Shown here piece by piece: positions 14,950 through 22,106 of a stretch of 39,153 nt of DNA (positions are counted from its first letter, which is position 1; the number at the start of each line of letters is the position of its first letter). The notes below the pieces were generated by a model. That model was not told where the DNA came from, did not search any database, and worked only from the letters and a program-made list of their open reading frames with translations. The stretch is taken from assembly GCA_000785145.2 (NCBI GenBank), contig JSZA02000066.1, positions 1 to 39,153 of the forward strand, read 5' to 3'. The position numbers and the translations under genes were made by a program. This stretch comes from Candidatus Thiomargarita nelsonii (lineage in GTDB: Bacteria; Pseudomonadota; Gammaproteobacteria; Beggiatoales; Beggiatoaceae).

Positions 14950-16338
14950 CTAAAAAGCAGGTATTATTGTTATAGGTGCAGCCTCCCTTGCTGGTGCGCC
15001 TGTCGACTGTTGTTGTGGCTGCTGTTTTTCAGCCTCTGCCTTTTTCCTCTGTATTTTTGCCTCTCTTTGAGCTTTTTTAGCCCGTTTTTCGGCCTCCTCA
15101 GCCAGTCTTTTTTTCTCTTTTAGCTGTTTTATTTGTTGTTTGAGTGCCTTCGTTTGTTGATCGAGTAGCTGTTTTTTTGCTTCTAACTGCTGCTTAGCCT
15201 TCGCTACTGCCGCTGTATCAGTCTGACTTTGCTTATTCACGGCTTCTGCTTGAGCATTTTTTGCCTCTCTTCTGGCTTTGTTTGCCCGTTCTTTTTCGAT
15301 TTGAACTTGCCTTCTAGCTTTTTCAAGCTCTCTCTTCGTTTTTTCTGCCTCTTCTGCCAGTCTTTTGGCTTTATCTTCAGCTTGTTTTTTCAGTTTTGCT
15401 TGAGCACGTTCTGCCCGTTCTTTTTGGATTTTTGCTTGCCTTCTAGCTTCTTCAAGCGCTGGATCAAAGCAACCTGACGGCGAAAAACAGAAATCCCTCT
15501 TTAATGAACTGTTCTGCCAGGGCACTTGTGGTACTGACTCTTGCTTGGTTTCGCGCCCGACTGCATTTCGTACCCTTTTCAGCATTTGTTCAATATCCAT
15601 GTGACCATATTTCTTCATGCCCTTCAAAAAATACTTGGTAAACACGCCATTTCTTCCATAGCCATCGTAAGCGCGTGCGCCAGGTGCCGTCGCAAAAATA
15701 ATAATCGAGCCCGCTGGGCTAGGCATTTCGGCTAATCCGCTCTTGACCACTTCACGCCCTCTCGCAGGCAAGGGATTATTGCGACAGGCATCCAAAATAA
15801 TAATGTTAAGCTCATTTCTGGCGTACTCCATCTTATCAAGCACATATTTCGCTGGCATCGCTCGACGTTTGATCTCGACTTGCGTCGGGATACTGACTTG
15901 AGTCGGAATGAGATAATTTTCTCCATCAGCTCCTTGTATGCCATGTCCCGCGTAGTAGAATAAACCGACGCCCCCTCCCTCTAATTTCAGACTAAATTGA
16001 TGCACCGCTTTTTCCATGGCTTCCCCATTGGGAATATTGGTTTTGAGCATGACCTGATCAAATCCGAGTTCTCGCAGTGTTTGTGCCATATCTTTCGCAT
16101 CATTGACCGGATTTTTCAATGGCTTGATGTTGGGATCACCTACATAGTTGGCATTGCCAATGACGAGGGCATAACGCTTTTCAGTTCGAGGGACGATGCT
16201 ATCAACTTTATTCTGAGTGCTCTGTTTTTCTTGTCCCCCCATTTTCGTCTGAGACTGTTTAATATTTTCTTGGTTACAAGCGGCTGCTAACAAGGATAGC
16301 AGTGCCATAATACTAATCAATCTGATGTTTGTTGTCAT
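14950..16338 (-). CDS. Caspase-family (peptidase C14) lipoprotein with long coiled coil
   Basis: The 462-residue product begins with a lipoprotein signal (LLSLLAAAC, lipidated Cys21). A caspase p20-like domain (about 54-285) follows: KRYALVIGNANY, catalytic His132 in YYAGHG, and catalytic Cys185 in IIILDACRNNP. Residues about 293-445 are a highly charged Ala/Lys/Glu coiled coil (EKTKRELEKARRQVQIEKER). A polar tail with Gln and Pro ends the chain. Both dyad residues are present, so it should be an active cysteine protease. The start codon overlaps the upstream OmpA stop (ATGA), implying translational coupling. The coiled coil could span the periplasm or hold partners. Inner- versus outer-membrane sorting cannot be decided; residues after the Cys are Asn-Gln. 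Confidence 0.9.
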   Translation of the reverse strand: MTTNIRLISIMALLSLLAAACNQENIKQSQTKMGGQEKQSTQNKVDSIVPRTEKRYALVIGNANYVGDPNIKPLKNPVNDAKDMAQTLRELGFDQVMLKTNIPNGEAMEKAVHQFSLKLEGGGVGLFYYAGHGIQGADGENYLIPTQVSIPTQVEIKRRAMPAKYVLDKMEYARNELNIIILDACRNNPLPARGREVVKSGLAEMPSPAGSIIIFATAPGARAYDGYGRNGVFTKYFLKGMKKYGHMDIEQMLKRVRNAVGRETKQESVPQVPWQNSSLKRDFCFSPSGCFDPALEEARRQAKIQKERAERAQAKLKKQAEDKAKRLAEEAEKTKRELEKARRQVQIEKERANKARREAKNAQAEAVNKQSQTDTAAVAKAKQQLEAKKQLLDQQTKALKQQIKQLKEKKRLAEEAEKRAKKAQREAKIQRKKAEAEKQQPQQQSTGAPAREAAPITIIPAF

Positions 16339-17090
16339 GGCTTCCTCCTTTTATTTATCACTTCTACCCGTCGATTAAGCGCATCAATTTCAGCCTGTGT
16401 GTAATCGTCAGGATTATCTAACGCCAATGGCTCTCTTTCTCCTCGACCCTCAATGAAAATGTCGAGCTTGAGCCCTTTTTTTTGCAAATACAAATCCAAA
16501 TACTTTTTCAAGGCTTTTGCGCGTGCGACTGAGAGTTGATCATTCAGCTCATAGCTACCTTTTTCATCGGTGTGTCCAATTAGCTTGATTTGATTTAAAC
16601 CTTTGGCATGTTGAAGACAGTAACCCAGTTGGCGGGCATATTCTTGGCCTTTTTCGCTAAAAATCGTTTTGCCAAACTCAAATTGTACGGGTATCAAATG
16701 CCTTATGATTTTTAATCCACGGACATTACTACGCATCATGGTGCTACATTCAAATATTGAGCGAGTGCCTTGTTTCCTTGAATTTTCCGCGAGTAATTGT
16801 GCCTGTGAAGCACGGCGCAATACTTTTTTAATTTGAGCCACTGACGGTGCTTGTGGAGTCGCAATGGGTTCATCCATTAAATCTAATGCATGGTTGTAAA
16901 AATCTGCCGCTTTTTTCCACCGTTTCTCCTTTGCAGCATTATCGCCACGTTCAACGACTCTCTTCCACTGAACTGAGTGGGTGTCATTTGTCTCCACATC
17001 AGGCGGCGCAAAGCTGGGTTTTTCTTCTTTGACAGCTTGACAAGAACAAAGAAAAATAAATAGTAGTAGTGATAGACACAGTTTAATCAT
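16335..17090 (-). CDS. OmpA-domain lipoprotein
   Basis: The 251-residue product has a lipoprotein signal (LLLFIFLCSC, lipidated Cys17) and a helical, TPR-like middle (AKEKRWKKAADFYNHALDLM). An OmpA/MotB peptidoglycan-binding domain spans about 130-251: IPVQFEFGKTIFSEKGQEYA, LIGHTDEKGSYELNDQLSVA, IEGRGEREPL, LNRRVEV. The family anchors the outer membrane to peptidoglycan. It is the first gene of the operon, overlapping the caspase start by 4 bp. Its own ATG follows CAGGAG at almost no spacing, so a further upstream GGAGG may help or the start may differ slightly. Confidence 0.88.
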   Translation of the reverse strand: MIKLCLSLLLFIFLCSCQAVKEEKPSFAPPDVETNDTHSVQWKRVVERGDNAAKEKRWKKAADFYNHALDLMDEPIATPQAPSVAQIKKVLRRASQAQLLAENSRKQGTRSIFECSTMMRSNVRGLKIIRHLIPVQFEFGKTIFSEKGQEYARQLGYCLQHAKGLNQIKLIGHTDEKGSYELNDQLSVARAKALKKYLDLYLQKKGLKLDIFIEGRGEREPLALDNPDDYTQAEIDALNRRVEVINKRRKP

Positions 17091-17146
17091 CTCCTGGGAC
17101 CCTTTGGATTGTTCACGAAGTTTTTTTCCTCCAAACGCCGTAAATA

Positions 17147-17169
17147 GGAGTCCAAGATTTATCTTGGAC
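17147..17169. repeat. GGAGTCCAAGAT palindrome
   Basis: GGAGTCCAAGAT / ATCTTGGAC in the leader of the minus-strand caspase operon. Confidence 0.75.
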
Positions 17170-17205
17170 GTTTTTTGGGAGCCAACAACGGCATTGTTGT
17201 TACAT

Positions 17206-17211
17206 ATTATA
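17206..17211 (-). promoter_or_regulatory. Possible -10 element for the caspase operon
   Basis: TATAAT reads on the minus strand about 115 bp before the OmpA lipoprotein start. No convincing -35 is present. An inverted repeat AACAACGGCATTGTTGTT lies just downstream at 17183-17200 and could be an operator. The rest of 17212-17374 is AT-rich with no gene. Confidence 0.25.
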
Positions 17212-17374
17212 GTCAGTTTTTTAGGACATTGCTATGACTTTAAAAAAAAATATTAAAAAATTCAAAAAGAGAAAATGTTGTTTTTCAACAACAATGAAAA
17301 ACGATGTACACAAGGGCACTAACATGAAAAGACAGCCAGACAAAAATAAATTTTAATTTCTATTAAATAAGTTT

Positions 17375-18094
17375 ATGACTGAGGCTAATGTAAGTGAGGA
17401 GGAGCTTGCCAAATCTATCTCTTATACTAATCCGATGACGGCAATAAATCGCTGGTTGAAGGGGGAAAATCTACCGGGAAATAAGCAAATCATACTCGAT
17501 ATGATCAAACCCTTATGTTTGAAACAAGAACAAGGTTTGGAAAAATGCAATAGTTTACTCAAAGCAGCGGGTTACTTGCCGCTCAATGAGGTGCAGCGGA
17601 AGGAGCATTTTAAGAGTGTCAAAGCACCATGGCTGCCATCCTGCGAAATCCGCACTGAAATTCTTGACCAATCCGCCCTCATTGCGGATAAAACCCAAAA
17701 GAAGCCTTTGACCAATTCTCCGCCACTTATCCACGCGGCTACTTTATAATAGAAGGAGAGACAGGTCGGTTTTTTTTCCAATTTGCTTCAGCAAGTGAGC
17801 CAACAATTGAGCACAGATGAAAAACTCATCATTGTCCTTGATGCGCTTGATGAGGTGGATGATTTGGTGGGGGGGAATAAATTGTTTTTGCCAATAACGC
17901 TACCCAATTGCGTTTATTTCGTCGTGACGACGCGCCCCGGTGAGACGTTCCGGATTTTCTGTGAGCAAGCCCATGTTCTGATTAAGCAAGATTCAAAGGA
18001 AAATCTTAGGGATATTGAGAATTTTGTTAGCAAAGCGGTTGAACAAGCGGGGATTCAGGGTGTTGATAGTCAAAAATTGATTGAGCATTTAATT
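17375..18094 (+). pseudogene. HTH-NACHT gene, copy 2, with internal deletion
   Basis: The first part encodes a small helical domain (SEEELAKSISYTNPMTAINR, WLKGENLPGNKQII), like the helix-turn-helix N-termini of some bacterial STAND proteins. It runs to ALIADKTQ. A frameshift follows; the other frame continues EAFDQFSATYPRGYFIIEGE, the strand leading into the P-loop. At 17767 it jumps directly to the Walker B region (LIIVLDALDEVDD), so the P-loop lysine and everything between are deleted. Bases 17767-18094 are identical to 11688-12015. It is not functional, but shows the ancestral order HTH then NACHT. Confidence 0.75.
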
Positions 18095-18177
18095 GCTTGA
18101 GCTAGTATAGTTGCCTCATTAACCCCCCGTTGTGTGACAACAAAAGACAGTTGTTCGGCTAAAGCCGCATTTTGCAT
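18095..18177 (-). pseudogene. N-terminal fragment of the antitoxin-like gene, copy 2
   Basis: The first 28 codons (MQNAALAEQLSFVVTQRG...) of the gene at 12374-12628 recur with one base change and are fused to the NACHT fragment. The upstream GAGGAG leader is also copied to about 18205. The fusion point shares TAATT with both parental sites. Confidence 0.75.
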
Positions 18178-18236
18178 AATTTTTCTCCTCTTTGATGATT
18201 TTTTTTCTCGTTCCGTTGCTCCGCGTCCGACAAGAT

Positions 18237-18260
18237 GTCCAAGATAAATCTTGGACTCCT
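18237..18260. repeat. GTCCAAGAT palindrome
   Basis: GTCCAAGATAAATCTTGGAC followed by TCCT, in the gap between two minus-strand gene relics. Confidence 0.75.
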
Positions 18261-18305
18261 TAAAAAAACTTGTGTCGATGAGCACAGAAACGTCGTGCGT
18301 TATTA

Positions 18306-19687
18306 TTATTCTTTCAATGTTTCAAAATAATTCAAATATTCTTGGTAATCTTTATTAAATTGTTCGACTTCTTCATCCGCTAAATTGGTTTTGACGGCAA
18401 GGTATGAATTATCAATAAAAACATATTCGCCATCACTTGTTATCTTTCCATAAATCAGTTTTCCACTATTTCCCTGTGTAAAAATCTTTTTTCTCGCCTT
18501 TGGTTCTGTTCGCGTCGTTATTTGAGATAATAGTATGTCTTTAAAATCTATTTGTGAATAGAATTTTTGATTTTCATTTGGTTTAATTTGCTTGGCACAA
18601 AAAAGCAATGGAATATTGTAGTTTTCTTTATTTTTTCTAGGGTGTCATCAAAAACAATGCCATTAAGTTAAGGGCAACCACAAGGGATTGCCCCTACGAA
18701 AAATCACCGCCGAAGGTAGGGGCAATCCTTTATGGTTGCCCTTAACTTAATGGCATTGGTCATCAAAAACGACCATGTCTTCACACGCCATTTCAATCTT
18801 ACTGGATGTGATACAGGTGAATTCATCATTTTTAAAGTCATTATGAAAGACAATGTTATCCCAGTCTTCTGTGTCTGGGGTGAAACGAATATGATGGCTG
18901 GCTGCCGGTATTAAAAAAGAGGTGAAAAAATCATTCTTGTTAAAAATTGTTACCAGATTAGTTTGTGTGTTAATAAATGAATATTTGTCTGTATTCGTGT
19001 AGGCTTGATATGGAATAAAGACGGAATTTAGCATTGCCAGTAAAGCCGTATAACTGTCTAAGTTTGGGGTATGATAATTGGTATAACTTTGACATTGTTT
19101 CGTGAGCGGAAATTCTTTGAGTGCTTTGTTATACAATAATTTTTTGATATTGACTTTCAATTTTGGGAATCGTTTTATGTTGTTTGTTTAAAAAACTATA
19201 ATCTTGGTTATTATTATTTGGTATGATTGCTTTGTTCAATCTTTTGATATTTGTTGCCATAGTTATAATCATATTGACGGATTGATTTGCTGTCAATATG
19301 CCTAATACGACAATGGTAATTCCGATAGTCAGGTAAGTTTTATGATAATTTCTGACATAATATTGTGAGCAATAATAATCCAATTGCTAACGATAAAACC
19401 GTTTTAAGTCCGACGAAATATTCGAGCATAAATCTGATCATGTTATTATCTGTTCTGAAAATGTTGATCGGAAATGTGAGAAGTTCTAAAATAAGCGGAG
19501 TGTAAATGATGCAGAAAGCAAATAAGATAATGAAGATTATTAGCTGGCTGTCATGTAGAAACGATAATAGGTATATTGGAAGTTTTTCTAAATGACTGGC
19601 AGTTAGTAAGTAAAATATTTTTAAGACAAATATCAGTATTATGGCAAAAATTGTTAGATGAAGAGGTCGGTTCATTTTAGTTTTCAT
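18306..19687 (-). pseudogene. Membrane protein gene broken by frameshifts and a MITE
   Basis: Four overlapping minus-strand frames (19687-19340, 19383-19129, 19160-18747, 18608-18306) read as one gene. The start is MKTKMNRPLHLTIFAI. Hydrophobic segments follow (LTIFAIILIFVLKIFYLLTA; LIIFIILFAFCIIYTPLIL; VLSLAIGLLLLTI; TYLTIGITIVVLGILTA). A soluble C-terminal region of about 240 residues comes next (FTPDTEDWDNIVFHNDF, ARKKIFTQGNSGKLIYGKIT). A MITE at 18655-18758 splits the last part. Excising it gives VVFDDTLEK, then an A6 run where one extra A would restore the frame to NKENYNIPLLFCAKQ. Frames shift at or near homopolymer runs, so assembly error is possible for some lesions; the MITE is not an error. 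The family is not recognised. Confidence 0.65.
18655..18758. mobile_element. MITE, 104 bp, 11-bp target-site duplication
   Basis: TIRs CAATGCCATTAAGTTAAG and CTTAACTTAATGGCATTG; flanks GTCATCAAAAA at 18644-18654 and 18759-18769 are identical. The interior carries only the GGGCAACC..GGTTGCCC hairpin, not the GGTGGATTAAGC one. It is inserted in the membrane-protein pseudogene. Confidence 0.92.
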
Positions 19688-19719
19688 TTTTCATTTTGTC
19701 AAAACCCAAGCCCAATTCT

Positions 19720-19764
19720 GGTTTTGACTTATCCCTGCCTATATAAAAAGGATAAGTCAAAACC
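19720..19764. repeat. GGTTTTGACTTATCC inverted repeat
   Basis: Perfect 15-bp arms GGTTTTGACTTATCC and GGATAAGTCAAAACC with a 15-base AT-rich loop, just after the stop of the TOPRIM-like gene. Related copies are at 25694-25736 and, as a half site, 30003-30017. Confidence 0.85.
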
Positions 19765-19785
19765 AGATTGCTCAGATTATATTAT

Positions 19786-20652
19786 TTATATATTTCTCAA
19801 AATATTACTTATTCCAGTACCACAATCTGTAACTGGAGCACAAACCCCTGGATAAGGATTCGTTAAATTAAATCTATTTGAAATATCATCAAACAACGAT
19901 CTTAGGTAAGCAAGATATGGTGAGTTATCCAACAATATTGAATCCCAATTAATTTTTTCCAGAGCTTTGACACCTCCCTTGGTTTCTCGATAACGAGAGG
20001 CTCTATTTAAATTCACATCAGAGCAACACAGATAATCAAGATATCGTTTAGGATGTTGTACTCTATCGTTTGGATTTTTTGCCCAAAATGATGTCCCTTT
20101 GGGTGCTTTAAGATAATCATGATCGTTTTTGACGGCAAAATTTTCCACATCCATCCCTGACACACTTGATTGAAGAACAGCACCAGCGCGATTAAGTGCA
20201 TCTGGGACTTCGCCAAAAAAATAGGCTTCAACCATGGGTACCAGCAGATGAAAGGAACAACGTTCACGCAGTCTCTCAATACGGGTTTGTCTTGTTCTTT
20301 GGCTTGCCCAGTTATAATTTTGAATATACCAATCAACCGCATCATGGAAACCACTTGCCACAAGCTCTGGTTGGTGAAAGTTGGCAATTTCTAAGTCGTC
20401 AATGACGATAACCATATCGGGAGGCTGACTTAGGTTAATTTCTGCAACTAAAGCGGCTGCCAGTTTATCAATGTTTCCATCTTTTCTCTGTGGTTTGGGA
20501 GGTATTTTACTGACATCTCCAGAGGTAAAACTCTCCATTTTGTATTGCGGTTTAATGAAATTAATATTTGCCTGTGTAAAAACAGTTACCCGATTTAACG
20601 CCAATGCTAATTTTTCTAAATCTCCAGTGACAATCAATTGAATATGTGCCAT
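19786..20652 (-). CDS. TOPRIM/DUF4276-like partner of the AAA ATPase
   Basis: The 288-residue product has an N-terminal beta strand (MAHIQLIVTGD), a central acidic strand DMVIVIDDLE (about 79-88), and SFHLLVPMVEAYFFGE (133-148). The last resembles the conserved Glu-Ala-Trp/Tyr-Phe segment of DUF4276-type TOPRIM-like proteins. The acidic residues Asp85, Asp86, Glu88 and Glu142 could form a metal site. The start ATG overlaps the ATPase stop (TAATG), so the two are translationally coupled. AAA ATPase plus TOPRIM or DUF4276 pairs are recurrent in anti-phage islands, but this family assignment rests on a few motifs and the function is inferred. Confidence 0.65.
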   Translation of the reverse strand: MAHIQLIVTGDLEKLALALNRVTVFTQANINFIKPQYKMESFTSGDVSKIPPKPQRKDGNIDKLAAALVAEINLSQPPDMVIVIDDLEIANFHQPELVASGFHDAVDWYIQNYNWASQRTRQTRIERLRERCSFHLLVPMVEAYFFGEVPDALNRAGAVLQSSVSGMDVENFAVKNDHDYLKAPKGTSFWAKNPNDRVQHPKRYLDYLCCSDVNLNRASRYRETKGGVKALEKINWDSILLDNSPYLAYLRSLFDDISNRFNLTNPYPGVCAPVTDCGTGISNILRNI

Positions 20653-21773
20653 TATATTTCCTGTCTAGCAAAGGCGTTACCATATAAATCGCCTAAAGAA
20701 AAATGTATTAACCAGTCTGGATCACGATGTTTATCTAAACGAATAAGTTGCTCAGCTTCATTTTGCTCCATAACATACACTTTTTCAGGTTCTTCTTTAA
20801 ACTGATTGAGTACCACTGGTGAGTGAGTGGCAAGCAATACTGTCAGATTATGTGAAGCCGCGCGATCTCGGATTGCTTCAATGATTGTGCGAATGGCATA
20901 AGGGTGCAAACCATTTTCTGGTTCATCAATGGCAACAATACCGCCATCTGGCACCGAACAAACCGCCATGAGATTCAACAGTGCCACAAGAAAGCCATTT
21001 GATGCCGAAAACACGGATATAGCTTTATCAGAATTGGGCTGGAAGAGACGAATAGAAACCGTTTGTCCTGCCCTTTCAAAATCAAGCTCATCAAAAAAGT
21101 GGGGAAAGGCTTCACGCAAAACTTCTATAACAAACTCATAACGCTCTCTTTTTGGTCTGGATGTTTGCCAATTTCTGAGTACAGAAAAGGCATTTTCACC
21201 ACTATATTTGAGTTCATTTTCCGTTCCATCAAAAGAACCTTCTTTACGCAATCTCCACAAATGGTAGTTATAATAATCTTGATAGTGTGCAAGCGGTTGG
21301 ACAAAGGCTTCAAACTCTCTATCATTTTCAAATGTTTGATAGTCATACATAAGCTTTAAAGCCGTTTCATTGGCACGAATAGCAAATTTATCGGATTTAT
21401 ATTGAAATTGAGATACGCCAGGCTCTACGGCAAACAAGGTAGAATTTTCTTTTTTCAAGCTTTCTGAAATAGGATGCTCAATGGCACCTGAGTTGATTAT
21501 GGGTTTTAATTCCCAAAGTAACCCTCCTATTTTAATGGAAAATATTGTTTGTGTATCTGATGGCAAATTAAAATTGAGAAATCCATAGGCGCCTCCTGAG
21601 TAACTTAGTGCTTTACCAAAACCATGCAAAAAAGTATTCCTCAACAGTTCAAGGGACTGAAGAAGTGTCGTTTTGCCAACGCCATTGGGTCCAACAATCA
21701 AACAAACACCATCAGGATTCGCATCAACTACTCTGATGCCTTTATAATTTGTTACTTGTATATGTATAGCCAT
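20652..21773 (-). CDS. AAA family (ABC-type, AAA_21) ATPase
   Basis: The 373-residue product has Walker A GPNGVGKTT at 28-36, an ABC-signature-like SASNGF near 256, Walker B GGIVAIDEPENGLHP at 277-291, and a switch histidine in LLATHSPVV (His317). The N-terminus IHIQVTNYKGIR is the usual first strand. This layout fits small SMC-like ATPases such as those in OLD, PARIS or retron-linked systems. The central part (about 100-250) would be the coiled or lid region. It is the first gene of a two-gene operon with the TOPRIM/DUF4276-like protein; no third gene is attached. It looks intact. A defence role is inferred from domain and pairing only. Confidence 0.85.
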   Translation of the reverse strand: MAIHIQVTNYKGIRVVDANPDGVCLIVGPNGVGKTTLLQSLELLRNTFLHGFGKALSYSGGAYGFLNFNLPSDTQTIFSIKIGGLLWELKPIINSGAIEHPISESLKKENSTLFAVEPGVSQFQYKSDKFAIRANETALKLMYDYQTFENDREFEAFVQPLAHYQDYYNYHLWRLRKEGSFDGTENELKYSGENAFSVLRNWQTSRPKRERYEFVIEVLREAFPHFFDELDFERAGQTVSIRLFQPNSDKAISVFSASNGFLVALLNLMAVCSVPDGGIVAIDEPENGLHPYAIRTIIEAIRDRAASHNLTVLLATHSPVVLNQFKEEPEKVYVMEQNEAEQLIRLDKHRDPDWLIHFSLGDLYGNAFARQEI

Positions 21774-21871
21774 AATTAAACAGAAAATCGTGCAAGGTAC
21801 GCCATTAGATAAGTTTATACGAGCCGCATCAACACTTATAAAGGATTGCCCCTCATCTAATGAATCAGTTG

Positions 21872-21937
21872 TATGATGGGTGCGATCTATCCTCCGTTAG
21901 GCGGATTAGTATATAATCTAAATATGCTTTTTGTCAA
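21872..21937 (+). repeat. R1 leader repeat, copy upstream of recC
   Basis: TATGATGGGTGCGATCTATC is followed by TTAGTATATAAT and, after about 20 bp, TTTGTCAAA. The same module occurs at 26412-26468 before the kinase gene, missing a 10-base CGTTAGGCGG-type stretch. It includes a TATAAT box, so it may be a mobile promoter segment; no -35 is obvious. Confidence 0.65.
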
Positions 21938-21963
21938 AAAAAAATTTATTTGTTCCCAAATGT

Positions 21964-22020
21964 TGCAGGACGCAGAGCGTCCAGGCAGGCATTCCCACGC
22001 AGAGCGTGGGAACGAGAAAA
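21964..22020. repeat. Double hairpin repeat, copy 2
   Basis: GCAGGACGCAGAGCGTCC and ATTCCCACGCAGAGCGTGGG hairpins in tandem, nearly identical to 12230-12286. Confidence 0.8.
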
Positions 22021-22035
22021 CCTTCGTAGTTTTTT

Positions 22036-22070
22036 GTTTCGGGAATTTCGCTCCGCGGATTTCCCGAAAC
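22036..22070. repeat. GTTTCGGG palindrome
   Basis: A 35-bp hairpin with arms GTTTCGGGAA / TTCCCGAAAC and core TTTCGCTCCGCGGA, in the recC leader. Confidence 0.8.
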
Positions 22071-22106
22071 AACGTTTAATTCATTCTACTATACTATATA
22101 ATCATT

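Noticed and set aside
15229..16290. Plus-strand ORFs opposite the caspase gene
   Set aside because: They are shadows of the charged coiled coil and peptidase domain; no signals or family features.
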